Assembly (NCBI RefSeq): GCF_045207785.1
Contig: NZ_CP108776.1
Span: forward strand, 6,138,001-6,202,000
Direction: 5' to 3'
Length of the DNA stretch: 64,000 nt
Source of the DNA: Embleya sp045207785
GTDB taxonomy: Bacteria > Actinomycetota > Actinomycetes > Streptomycetales > Streptomycetaceae
A program made the position numbers and the translations under genes. The notes beneath the pieces are model-generated. The model worked only from the letters and a program-made list of their open reading frames with translations, was not told where the DNA came from and made no database searches. Below, in pieces: positions 9,337 through 16,832 of the stretch; position 1 is the stretch's first letter; every line of letters begins with the position of its first letter.

Positions 9337-9960
9337 TCAGTAGCTGTAACCGCCGCTACCCGTCGCGGGCTTGCCGGTCTCCGGCGCCGGAGTGGTGGCC
9401 GCGCCGGCCTTCTTGCCGTCGGGCGTCACGGCGAACCACACGCCGCCCACGCCTTGGCCCTTGGTCTCGCCGGGCTTGGCGTCGGCCGCGAAGCGGTACA
9501 CGGGCCAGCCGCCGATCGTGACCTGCGTCGTGCCGTCGCTGCGCTTGACGCTGCCGACGGCGGACTTGTCGATGCCGTTGAGCTGGACGTTCCCGTCGGT
9601 GGTGGTCACCGCGGGCCACTTCACGGCGCATTCGCCGTCGCAGTTCGACTTGGACGGCTTCGCGGTGTCCTTGTCGAAGCGGTACAGCGTGAAGCCCGTG
9701 CCGTCGGACACGATCGTGCCGAGCGTGGCGTCCTTGCCGGCCTTGAGCTCGACGTTGCGCGCCGCGCCGCCGGTGCCGGCGGAACCGCCGGGCGTGGTGG
9801 GCGACTGCTCTGACTGCCTGGCGGCGGGCTGCTGCTGCGACGGCGTGGTCGACCCGGCCTTCTTGTCGTCGTCGGATCCGCTGTCGCACGCGGTGAGGCC
9901 GAGCCCCAGGGCTCCGGCGATGGCAACGGCGGCGAGGCTGCGGGTGCTGAAAACAGACAT
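9337..9960 (-). CDS. Lipoprotein with secreted-repeat (PF03640-type) domains
   Basis: 207 aa. N-terminal signal peptide with lipobox LTAC (Cys about 25), then a low-complexity Asp/Ser/Gln tether. Two short repeats follow, of the kind GFTLYRFDKD...CDGECAVKWPAV and WPVYRFAADAKPGETKGQG...WFAV, typical of the lipoprotein family COG4315/PF03640. Function in the family is unknown; some members are linked to metal or redox-active envelope proteins. Same strand as the CHRD lipoprotein, possibly one export-related unit. Confidence 0.85.
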   Translation of the reverse strand: MSVFSTRSLAAVAIAGALGLGLTACDSGSDDDKKAGSTTPSQQQPAARQSEQSPTTPGGSAGTGGAARNVELKAGKDATLGTIVSDGTGFTLYRFDKDTAKPSKSNCDGECAVKWPAVTTTDGNVQLNGIDKSAVGSVKRSDGTTQVTIGGWPVYRFAADAKPGETKGQGVGGVWFAVTPDGKKAGAATTPAPETGKPATGSGGYSY

Positions 9961-10169
9961 GGGTGTCCCCCGGAACAGGTCGATGGATTTGTCGAACGAC
10001 GGTACGAGGTCCGGTTGTTGGCCCGGCCCCGCGGCTTCGACCGGTTCTCGTTCCGGTCGTTGCGCGTCGACATCCAGCAGTACGGGGGCGAGGGGTCGGA
10101 GGGTTCAACGTCTTCGAAATCTTTTTTCGCGGACTTGATCCGACCGTCGTGACCCGGTCCGACGACGCC

Positions 10170-10202
10170 GGCCCGCCCACCCTTCGAGGGGGTGGACGGG
10201 CC
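10170..10202 (-). terminator. Terminator hairpin downstream of DUF839-like gene
   Basis: 13-bp arms GGCCCGCCCACCC / GGGTGGACGGGCC with one mismatch, 40 bp past the stop of the leftward DUF839-like gene at 10243. The rest of 9961-10242 shows no gene. Confidence 0.55.
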
Positions 10203-10242
10203 GTCGCGAGAGGTGCGCGTCGCTGCCGCGCGGGCGGGTCGG

Positions 10243-11403
10243 TCAGGTACGGAAGGGGCCGGTCACGCAGTAGGTGATGCCACCCGACGAGGACCCGGAA
10301 GTGCCGCGCTGGGACGAGAAGTAGAGGCGGTTGCCGGCGGGCGTGAAGGCCGGTCCGGTGATCTCCGACGAACCCTGGTTGTCGACGCGCAGGAACACCG
10401 ACACCTTGTCGTCCGGCGTGATCATGCAGATCTCCAGGTTGCCGCCGTCCTCGGCGACGTAGAGGTCACCGAAGGTGGAACCGGTGACGTTGTCGACGCC
10501 GGTGAGCGGCGCCGGACCCGGGTTCACCAGGTTGTCGTCGTAGGCGAGTTCGTAGGTGTTCGCGACCAGGTCGAGTTGCCAGACCCGGTTGTCGCCCTTG
10601 GTGGTGAACCACACGGTGTCGTTCGCGTAGTGGCACCCCTCGCCGCCGTTGAACGCCTTCGACCCCGATACCTGGGACCGCGTGGGAGTGGGTGATCCGT
10701 CCGGGTCCGGCACGGTGGCCCAGGTGAACGCGCCGGACGTGGCGGTGCCGGCCTTGAGGACCTGGAGGGTGCCGGCGGAGAGGTCGCCCCACGTGGTGGG
10801 CACGAAGCGGTAGAAGCGGCCGTCGGACTTGTCCTCGGTCAGGTAGACGACCCTGCGGATCGGGTCGGCCGCGGCGGCCTCGTGGTTGAAGCGCCCCATC
10901 GCCGGGCGGGCGACCGCCGTCCCGCCGAACGGATAGGTCTCCCAGACCCGCCCGTTGTCGACCTCCTCGCAGGACAACCACGTGTTCCACGGGGTCTTGC
11001 CGCCCGCGCAGTTGTTGTTGGTGCCGGACAGGATCCGGGACGCGGCGGTGACCACGCCGCTCGCGTCGAAGCGCAGCATCGAGGCGCCTCCGCCGGAGGA
11101 GCTGCTCGTCTCGGAGTTGGACACGTAGATCCAGCCGGTGCCGTCGGCGAAACACGCCCCGCCGTCCGGTGCGTTGTGCCACCGGTAGGACGTGCCCGGA
11201 ACGATCTGGCCGGAGCGCGCGACGACCCGGCTGGTGAACCCGGCCGGCAGCCGGATGCCGTCCGCGTTCGGCGCCTGGAGCGCGCCGTAGGGGCCGGGCG
11301 CGTTCTGGGCGGGAGCGGCGACCGCCGCGCCCTGCCACAGGCTGCCGCTGAACGCGGCGGCCCCGATCACGGAGGTACGGAGAAGGAAGGAGCGACGTTC
11401 CAC
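10243..11403 (-). CDS. Tat-exported DUF839/PhoX-like protein
   Basis: 386 aa from a GTG at 11403 (AGGGAGA 7 nt upstream); the frame stays open far upstream but that part is non-coding. The N-terminus ERRSFLLRTSVIGAAAFSG is a twin-arginine-like signal ending near VAAPA. The mature part resembles the DUF839 (PhoX-like) beta-propeller: WHNAPDGGACFADGTGWIY, TPWNTWLSCEE, FNHEAAAADP, VYLTEDK and DGSPTPTRSQ. PhoX enzymes are Ca/Fe phosphatases, but this one is much shorter and need not be a phosphatase. Secreted, unknown substrate. Confidence 0.8.
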   Translation of the reverse strand: MERRSFLLRTSVIGAAAFSGSLWQGAAVAAPAQNAPGPYGALQAPNADGIRLPAGFTSRVVARSGQIVPGTSYRWHNAPDGGACFADGTGWIYVSNSETSSSSGGGASMLRFDASGVVTAASRILSGTNNNCAGGKTPWNTWLSCEEVDNGRVWETYPFGGTAVARPAMGRFNHEAAAADPIRRVVYLTEDKSDGRFYRFVPTTWGDLSAGTLQVLKAGTATSGAFTWATVPDPDGSPTPTRSQVSGSKAFNGGEGCHYANDTVWFTTKGDNRVWQLDLVANTYELAYDDNLVNPGPAPLTGVDNVTGSTFGDLYVAEDGGNLEICMITPDDKVSVFLRVDNQGSSEITGPAFTPAGNRLYFSSQRGTSGSSSGGITYCVTGPFRT

Positions 11404-11588
11404 GGCGATGTCTCCCTGGCATGAGGTGAAGACGATCCGTTCATGGCGCGCCACCGACCGTAGCGGGGCCGGGCAAAGTGCGTCGGGCCGCGCCGTGAAC
11501 GCGTCGCGGACGCGGGATGGACAAATCGACCCCGCCGTCGGCGGGCCCCGGAGCCCTGCTCCGCGGGCCGGCCGTGCGGGTGGATCAC

Positions 11589-13058
11589 CTACCAGGCGGC
11601 CGGCGCGTAGTCCTTGAGGAAGCAGCCGTACAGGTCCTCGCCGGCCTCGCCGCGCACGATCGGGTCGTACACCCGGGCCGCGCCGTCGACCAGGTCCAGC
11701 GGCGCGTGGAAGCCCTCGTCGGCGAGCCGCATCTTCTGCGGGTGCGGCCGCTCGTCGGTGATCCAGCCGGTGTCCACGGCCGTCATCAGGATGCCGTCGG
11801 AGAGCATCTCCTCGGCGCTCGTGCGGGTCAGCATGTTCAGCGCGGCCTTGGCCATGTTCGTGTGCGGGTGGCCGGGGCCCTTGTAGCCGCGGGCGAACTG
11901 GCCCTCCATCGCGGACACGTTGACCACGTACTTGCGCCGGGCCTTGGCCGCGGCCATCGCCGGCCGCAGCCGGCTGACCAGCACGAACGGCGCGGTCACG
12001 TTGCAGAGCTGGACTTCGAGCAGCTCGACCGGGTCCACCTCGTGGACGCGCTGGGTCCAGCTGTTGATCGGGTCCAGGTCCGGGACCAGGCCGCCCGCGT
12101 CGATCGCGGTGCCGGTCTCGATCCGGGCCGGCGAGGCCGAACCGCTGGTCAGCGCGAGCGCGGTGAGCGCCTGCGGGGTCAGCGCCTGGTCCTCCGAGCG
12201 GGACTGGCCGGGCAGCAGCACGTGGCCGCTGCCGCCGATGTGGCCGAACGACACCATCTCGGGCAGCTCGCCGGCCGGCAGCGGCGCGTCCTCGGCGGCG
12301 GCCAGGGCGGCGTACGCCTGCGGGGTCCGGCGGACCGTCTGCGCGGCGTTGTTGATCAGGATGTCCAGCGGCCCGGCCTCCGCGACCGAGTCGGCGAGCG
12401 CGACCACCTGGGCCGGGTCGCGCAGGTCTATCCCGGCGATCTTGAGCCGGTGCAGCCAGTCGGCGCTGTCCGGCATCGCGGCGAACCGGCGGATCGCGTC
12501 GTTGGGGAAGCGCGTGGTGATCGTGGTGTGCGCGCCGTCGCGGAGCAGTCGCAGCGCGATGTACATCCCGATCTTGGCGCGGCCACCGGTGAGCAGCGCC
12601 CGCCGACCGGTCAGGTCGGTGCGCTGGTCGCGCCGGGCCCGGTTCTCGGCGGCGCACTCGGGACACAGCTGGTGGTAGAACGCGTCCACCTCGCGGTAGC
12701 GCTTCTTGCAGACGTAGCAGGCCCGGGCGCGCTCCAGGATGCCGGCGATCTCGGCCTTGGTGACCGTGGTCAGCGCGATGCCGAGCGTCTCGTCGTCGAT
12801 CCGCCCCGGCGCGCCGGTCGCCGTCGCGGCGGTCACGGCCTCGTCGTTGGCGATCACCCGGTCGCGGCGCTCCTTGCGGCGGCGCTCCTTGACACTCTTG
12901 TAGATCGCGGCGGTGGCCCGGCGGATCGCGACCGCGTCCGGGTGCTCGACGTCCAGCTCCTCGACCTCGGCGAGCACGCTCAGGCACAGCTCCATGCGCG
13001 CGGGGTCGATGCCCTCCGCCACGCCCGTGTCCGCCTGAATCTCGCTACTCGCTGTCAT
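11589..13058 (-). CDS. Zinc-ribbon SDR family oxidoreductase with atypical active site
   Basis: 489 aa from ATG 13058 (AGGAAA upstream). Residues 1-125 form an extra N-terminal domain. A CxxC...CxxC ribbon (CYVCKKRY...LCPECA) follows near 120-140. Then comes an SDR Rossmann fold starting LLTGGRAKIGMYIA with LINNAAQ and VNVSAMEG. The catalytic YxxxK is replaced by TNMAK, so the Tyr is missing. Similar long SDRs are annotated in actinomycetes without known function. Probably NAD(P)-binding; activity as a normal dehydrogenase is doubtful. It is single, with terminator-like DNA on both sides. Confidence 0.8.
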   Translation of the reverse strand: MTASSEIQADTGVAEGIDPARMELCLSVLAEVEELDVEHPDAVAIRRATAAIYKSVKERRRKERRDRVIANDEAVTAATATGAPGRIDDETLGIALTTVTKAEIAGILERARACYVCKKRYREVDAFYHQLCPECAAENRARRDQRTDLTGRRALLTGGRAKIGMYIALRLLRDGAHTTITTRFPNDAIRRFAAMPDSADWLHRLKIAGIDLRDPAQVVALADSVAEAGPLDILINNAAQTVRRTPQAYAALAAAEDAPLPAGELPEMVSFGHIGGSGHVLLPGQSRSEDQALTPQALTALALTSGSASPARIETGTAIDAGGLVPDLDPINSWTQRVHEVDPVELLEVQLCNVTAPFVLVSRLRPAMAAAKARRKYVVNVSAMEGQFARGYKGPGHPHTNMAKAALNMLTRTSAEEMLSDGILMTAVDTGWITDERPHPQKMRLADEGFHAPLDLVDGAARVYDPIVRGEAGEDLYGCFLKDYAPAAW

Positions 13059-13366
13059 CGCCGCTGCCGTTTCCTGAATCGCTCGTGCCACAAAACCCCG
13101 GCGAAACTCTACGTCGTGCCGAGACCTGAACCAATTCTCGCGTTCCCGGGCGTGGAGTGCGCCGCGCACGGTCGGCCGATGTCACACACGGCCACTCGGC
13201 CGACCGGGAAAAGGGGATCCCGGATGCCCGGGAAGACGCACGCCTCGCGGACCGGATGGCACTCGCCCCGGCGCGCGTCGAGGGCCGAACGTGCCGCCCG
13301 GCGCTGCCGGCCCCACCCCCGTGGGGGCCGGGAGCGCGGGGGTTCATGGGCGGGTGATCGTGGTGG
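13059..13366. other. Gene-free interval
   Basis: 308 bases upstream of the zinc-ribbon SDR. Apart from the hairpin at 13301-13337 nothing is seen; it presumably holds the SDR promoter. Confidence 0.4.
13301..13337 (-). terminator. Terminator hairpin
   Basis: CCGGCCCCAC pairs with GTGGGGGCCGG (one bulge), extended by GCGC/GCGC outer pairs. It lies 30 bp past the stop of the leftward oxidoreductase gene. Confidence 0.55.
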
Positions 13367-13840
13367 TCAGGCGCGGGACCAGCCGTAGGTTCGGCTGATC
13401 GCGACGCGGATCACCACGCGGTGCTCCTTGGCCATGACGTCGCGGTACTCGTCCCAGTCCGGGTGTTCGCCGACGATCAGGCGGTACACCTCGACCAGTT
13501 CGTCGGCGATCGCGTCGTGGGGGTCCAGGCAGGGGGCGCTGATCTCGGCGAGACCTTCGGCGACGAGGTAGGCGCTGTACTCCGGCGCGGTGACCAGGAA
13601 GCTCGCGCGCGGATCGCGGCGGAGGTTGCGGGTCTTGGCCCGGTCGTCGGTGGCCGAGATCCGGATCAGCCGCTTGTCGGGCTCCCACAGGTAGGAGACG
13701 GGCGAGAGCTGCGGACGACCGTCCCGCTTGAGGGTGGTGAGGACGCCGCGCCGGTCGGTGCCGAGGAGGTGCGTGTCCATGTCCGCCGCGTTCGGGTCCT
13801 TCGCGTCGGCGTCTTGCCCGTTCGGCTCTGTCGATCCCAT
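13367..13840 (-). CDS. PPOX-class flavin/F420-dependent oxidoreductase
   Basis: 157 aa from ATG 13840; a second ATG at 13780 (MDTHLLGTDRRGVLTTL) is a reasonable alternative. Split-barrel fold of the pyridoxamine-phosphate-oxidase superfamily: RRGVLTTLKRDGRPQLSPVSY, then DRAKTRNLRRDPRASFLV, and a C-terminal YRDVMAKEHRVVIRVAISRTYGW. Actinobacterial members of this group usually bind F420 and reduce diverse substrates. The 5' end overlaps the open frame of the upstream YitT gene by 175 nt. Confidence 0.85.
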   Translation of the reverse strand: MGSTEPNGQDADAKDPNAADMDTHLLGTDRRGVLTTLKRDGRPQLSPVSYLWEPDKRLIRISATDDRAKTRNLRRDPRASFLVTAPEYSAYLVAEGLAEISAPCLDPHDAIADELVEVYRLIVGEHPDWDEYRDVMAKEHRVVIRVAISRTYGWSRA

Positions 13841-14451
13841 GTCTTGGTACTCGCTTCCGCTTTGGGCCTCAGCGCGAGCCGAGGCAGGAACCAGTGGGCC
13901 AGCGGGCCGATGGCGAACGTGAACACGACCGTGCCGACCCCGACGGTCCCGCCGAGCAGCACGCCCACCACCAAGACGGTTACCTCGATGGCGGTACGGG
14001 TCAACCGGATCGAGTGGCCGCGAGCGGCCCAACCCGTCATCAGCCCGTCGCGCGGCCCCGGGCCCAGGCCCGCGCCGATGTAGAGCCCGGTCGCGATCGC
14101 GGTCAGCACGACCGCGCCCACCAGGAGGGTCACCCGCAGCGGCAGCCCCGCCGGAGCCGGCAGCAGCCGCAGCGACCCGTCCACCGCGAGGCCCACCACG
14201 GCGATGTTGGCGATCGTGCCGATCCCGGGCCGCAGCCGCAGCGGTATCCACAGCAGCAGGGCCAGCGCGGCCGTGCCGATCACGATCGTCCCGAAGGACA
14301 GCCCGGTCCGGTCCGCGATGCCCTCGTGCAGCACGTTCCACGCGTCCAGGCCCAGCCGGGCCCGGATCATCAGGGCGATCGCGAAACCGAACAGGACGAG
14401 CCCGAGGGCCAGCCGAAGCAGTCGATTCGGCAGGCGATCGATCGCTCGCAT
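13666..14451 (-). CDS. YitT family membrane protein
   Basis: 261 aa as read, ATG 14451 after GAGGGGG. Five or six membrane helices (LALGLVLFGFAIALMIRA ... TVVFTFAIGPLAHWFLPRL) occupy residues 1-200 and match actinobacterial YitT/YczE-type proteins. The last 60 residues are basic low-complexity sequence read in another frame of the following oxidoreductase gene, so the natural end is probably near residue 205 and a stop may have been lost. Function unknown. It is divergent from a MarR gene with a long inverted repeat between them. Confidence 0.75.
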   Translation of the reverse strand: MRAIDRLPNRLLRLALGLVLFGFAIALMIRARLGLDAWNVLHEGIADRTGLSFGTIVIGTAALALLLWIPLRLRPGIGTIANIAVVGLAVDGSLRLLPAPAGLPLRVTLLVGAVVLTAIATGLYIGAGLGPGPRDGLMTGWAARGHSIRLTRTAIEVTVLVVGVLLGGTVGVGTVVFTFAIGPLAHWFLPRLALRPKAEASTKTWDRQSRTGKTPTRRTRTRRTWTRTSSAPTGAASSPPSSGTVVRSSRPSPTCGSPTSG

Positions 14452-14471
14452 GGGACCCCCTCGGCAGGTAG

Positions 14472-14516
14472 TTGATGTGTCATGTAGATCTTGAAGGCAA
14501 GTACATGACATGTCAA
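14472..14516. promoter_or_regulatory. Large inverted repeat, putative MarR operator
   Basis: 15-bp arms TTGATGTGTCATGTA (14472-14486) and TACATGACATGTCAA (14502-14516) match at 13 of 15 positions around a 15-bp spacer. Nested in it are CTTG/CAAG and the palindrome ACATGACATGT (14503-14513). It fills the 86-bp gap between the divergent yitT and marR starts. Confidence 0.75.
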
Positions 14517-14537
14517 GTAGCTGGTAGATTGGCCGCC

Positions 14538-15008
14538 ATGGCCCGCATCGAAGAGACGCCCTGGCTCGACGCACGGGAGCAGCGCGCGTGGCGCGGCTAT
14601 CGCCGGCTGCGGTTGCTCGTGGATACCCGGATCGCGCGGGACCTGGGGCTCGACTCGGGTCTGTCCGACCCCGACTACGACGTGTTGTCCGAGCTCTCCG
14701 AGGCGGAGGGCCACCGGCGCAGGCTCGGCGAACTGGCCGAGCGCATGCTGTGGTCGCAGAGCCGGATGTCACACCACGTCAAGCGGATGCAGCAACGCGG
14801 CCTCGTCCGGCGCGCGGAGTGCGCGGGGGACGGGCGCGGCGCCGAGATCGTGCTCACCGAGACCGGCCTGCGGACGATCGAGGAGGCCGCGCCGCGGCAC
14901 GTGGCCTCGGTCCGGCGCAATCTGATCGACCTGCTCACCGACGAGCAGATCGCGATGCTGGAGGAGATCGCCGACACCGTGGTGCGGCGGATCGACGAGC
15001 CGCGCTGA
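14538..15008 (+). CDS. MarR family transcriptional regulator
   Basis: 156 aa from ATG 14538; no strong ribosome site, and the upstream alternatives lie inside the operator. Winged helix about residues 45-110: LGELAERMLWSQSRMSHHVKRMQQRGLVRR, with wing GDGRGAEIVLTETG. The start MARIEETPWLDAREQRAWRGYRRL is typical of the Streptomyces MarR group that controls divergent membrane or oxidoreductase genes. Likely regulates yitT and the PPOX gene through the inverted repeat. Confidence 0.9.
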   Translation: MARIEETPWLDAREQRAWRGYRRLRLLVDTRIARDLGLDSGLSDPDYDVLSELSEAEGHRRRLGELAERMLWSQSRMSHHVKRMQQRGLVRRAECAGDGRGAEIVLTETGLRTIEEAAPRHVASVRRNLIDLLTDEQIAMLEEIADTVVRRIDEPR

Positions 15009-15016
15009 CCGGCGAA

Positions 15017-15070
15017 TCCCCTTGCGGGGACCGGCAACGCACACTACCCACGACCGAAGTCGTGGGCAGT
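15017..15070 (+). terminator. Tandem hairpins after marR
   Basis: TCCCC-TTGC-GGGGA (15017-15030) followed by CCCACGAC-CGAA-GTCGTGGG (15047-15066, extendable by ACT/AGT). They lie 10-60 bp past the marR stop and 65 bp before the convergent gene's stop. Probably termination; a remnant of an IS200/IS605-type end was considered. Confidence 0.5.
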
Positions 15071-15135
15071 ACACAGGGTGTGACGCGATGTCGGACGGCC
15101 TTGACCTCGACGTCGATGCTGCCGCGGGGCGCTCG

Positions 15136-15570
15136 TCAGTCGGTCTGCGCATAGCCCTTCGCGACGTGCTCCAGCCACCACTGCGGCGCGGCGTTCATGA
15201 GCGTGCCGAAGTCCCAATAGTCGTGCCAGCGCACGAGCTTGCCGGCGCGGAACTCGTGGATCGACACGAACGGCAGGACGACCTGCTCGCCGCTCTCCCA
15301 GTGCCATTCCTCGGCGTGCTCGGTGACCACCAGGTCGCCTTGGGCGACGGTGTTCTTGTGGTGGTGGATGTACCCCGAGAGCATCTCCAGGCCGAGCCGC
15401 AGCCGGGCCTCGATCGCGACCGGGCCGGTGGCGCCGGGGCCGGGGGCGGCGACGTCCGTGTAGTGGCCGTCCTCGGCGAAGTAGGCGGCGACCTTGGCGA
15501 AGTCGCGGGCGTACAGGTCTTTCCAGAACTGGTCGATCAGGCGGGTGTTCGCGGTCGCGTCGTCACTCAT
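15136..15570 (-). CDS. SnoaL-like/limonene-epoxide-hydrolase-fold protein
   Basis: 144 aa from ATG 15570 (15588 also possible). NTF2-like alpha+beta cone: LIDQFWKDLYARDFAKVAAYFAEDGHYTDVA at the N-terminus and VSIHEFRAGKLVRWHDYWDFG near the C-terminus, the latter carrying the Arg/Asp/Trp typical of SnoaL or LEH pockets. Could be a small-molecule cyclase/hydrolase or merely a ligand-binding protein. Single gene, convergent with marR. Confidence 0.8.
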   Translation of the reverse strand: MSDDATANTRLIDQFWKDLYARDFAKVAAYFAEDGHYTDVAAPGPGATGPVAIEARLRLGLEMLSGYIHHHKNTVAQGDLVVTEHAEEWHWESGEQVVLPFVSIHEFRAGKLVRWHDYWDFGTLMNAAPQWWLEHVAKGYAQTD

Positions 15571-15650
15571 GGCGCGAACCATATGCACGCGCGCGAAAAC
15601 TGAACAGAGCCAAGCATTCCTTGGCGGGGCCGGTTCGTGGCCGGCGCTGG

Positions 15651-15698
15651 CCTCAAGCGCCTGCCGGGCTACTTGGCCTCAAGCGCCGGCCGGGCTGA
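15651..15698 (+). repeat. Two copies of the 23-bp interspersed element
   Basis: CCTCAAGCGCCTGCCGGGCT at 15651 and CCTCAAGCGCCGGCCGGGCT at 15677. Both are diverged copies of the element common in this window, 26 bp apart, just upstream of a decayed gene. Confidence 0.7.
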
Positions 15699-15771
15699 TT
15701 TGGTTCGGTCTTCGGGTGAGGCGGCGTCAGGCGTTGGGCGGCACGCCGGACCGAACCTCGCGCAGGAGTGA

Positions 15772-16127
15772 CATGGACCCGGTACGGGAGCGCGTGGTCG
15801 CCATCCCCGGCGAGACCACCTCACTCGACCTCAAGTGCCGAGCTTGATCGCCAACGGGTTGTCCCCGGGGCTCACGGCGCTCGAACTGGTCGACACTGTC
15901 CGGGTCGACGGCCTCGAGGGATTGCCGGCGACCTACCCCGAGTTGCGAGAGCTCACCCTGCGCTGGGCCCGCGCACCGCAGGACCGGCCGTGGACCTCTC
16001 CAGCTTCCCGAAGGACACCGGCCTCGTCGTCCACGTGGTCAAGGCCGGAGCCGTGACGGGCACAGAAGGTTTCGAGCCGGAATCACTCACGGTCATGCGC
16101 GACGAAACCGTCGTGCCATACCCGTAG
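15772..16127 (+). pseudogene. Frameshifted remnant of a hypothetical (LRR-like/DUF6892-like) gene
   Basis: Three overlapping frames each carry a coherent piece. ATG 15772 gives DPVRERVVAIPGETTSLDLK then stops. The next frame continues PSLIANGLSPGLTALELVDT and LPATYPELRELTLRWAR (15835-15990). A third frame supplies DLSSFPKDTGLVVHVVKAG to the stop at 16127. The middle phrase has a leucine-rich-repeat look. The simplest reading is an inactivated, internally shortened gene. The family name is a guess. Confidence 0.5.
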
Positions 16128-16140
16128 CCCCACGCGGCGA

Positions 16141-16683
16141 TCACTCCCGATCCAACAGCAACACCGTGAACACCGGCGCGTCCACCCACGCGGGCCGCAG
16201 GTCGCTCAGCACGCGGTACCCCCAACGCTCGTACAGAGCCAGCACCTTCGGGTGCGTCGGGTCGACCAGCAGGGTCACCCGCTCCTCGCCACGCGACGCC
16301 ACCAACGCGTCGTGGATCGTGCGCGCGGTGGTCGTGCCGCGCCACGGGGCGCGGACCATCAGCTCGTTGAGGGCGAAGGTGCGCCGGCCGGTCTCCTCGA
16401 TCTCGGCGGCCGGGACCGGGTCGGTCAGGCCGATCCACCAGCGGGCCCCCGCCTGCAAGGTGTACCCGAACGCGTAGCCGACGGGCACGCCCTCGTCCCA
16501 CCCGAGGACGCACGCGAAGCCCGGCGCCGCCGCGTAGGCGTCCAGCCGGTGCGCGAAGGTGTCGACCGAGTGGAACGGCTTGGTCAGGTCCGCTGCGTAC
16601 ACCTCGGCGTAGACGTCCAGAAGGATCGTGCGGATGTCGGCGAGGTCGCCGCCGCGATGGCGGGTCAGGTCGATGTTCGACAC
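16141..16683 (-). CDS. GNAT family N-acetyltransferase
   Basis: 180 aa from GTG 16683 (GGGAG upstream). GNAT fold with the acetyl-CoA site reading APWRGTTTARTIHDALV near residue 115 and the C-terminal LVDPTHPKVLALYERWGYRVL. Typical actinobacterial acetyltransferase of unknown acceptor. Divergent from the PLP decarboxylase with about 150 bp between starts. Confidence 0.85.
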   Translation of the reverse strand: MSNIDLTRHRGGDLADIRTILLDVYAEVYAADLTKPFHSVDTFAHRLDAYAAAPGFACVLGWDEGVPVGYAFGYTLQAGARWWIGLTDPVPAAEIEETGRRTFALNELMVRAPWRGTTTARTIHDALVASRGEERVTLLVDPTHPKVLALYERWGYRVLSDLRPAWVDAPVFTVLLLDRE

Positions 16684-16832
16684 GGTTGCTCCCGTTCGAG
16701 GTCGTGAGCCCCCCCGCAGGAGCTTCCCCACCCCCGAGCGCTGCCACGCGGGGGAGTCTGATGATCCGTCAAGAAGACTGCCCGGCAGGCGGATACTCGA
16801 CGGGGCCACCGCTCCCGTGGTCCCCTGCAGGA

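Noticed and set aside
11517..13388. 623-codon plus-strand frame
   Set aside because: Antisense to the zinc-ribbon SDR; no recognisable domain.
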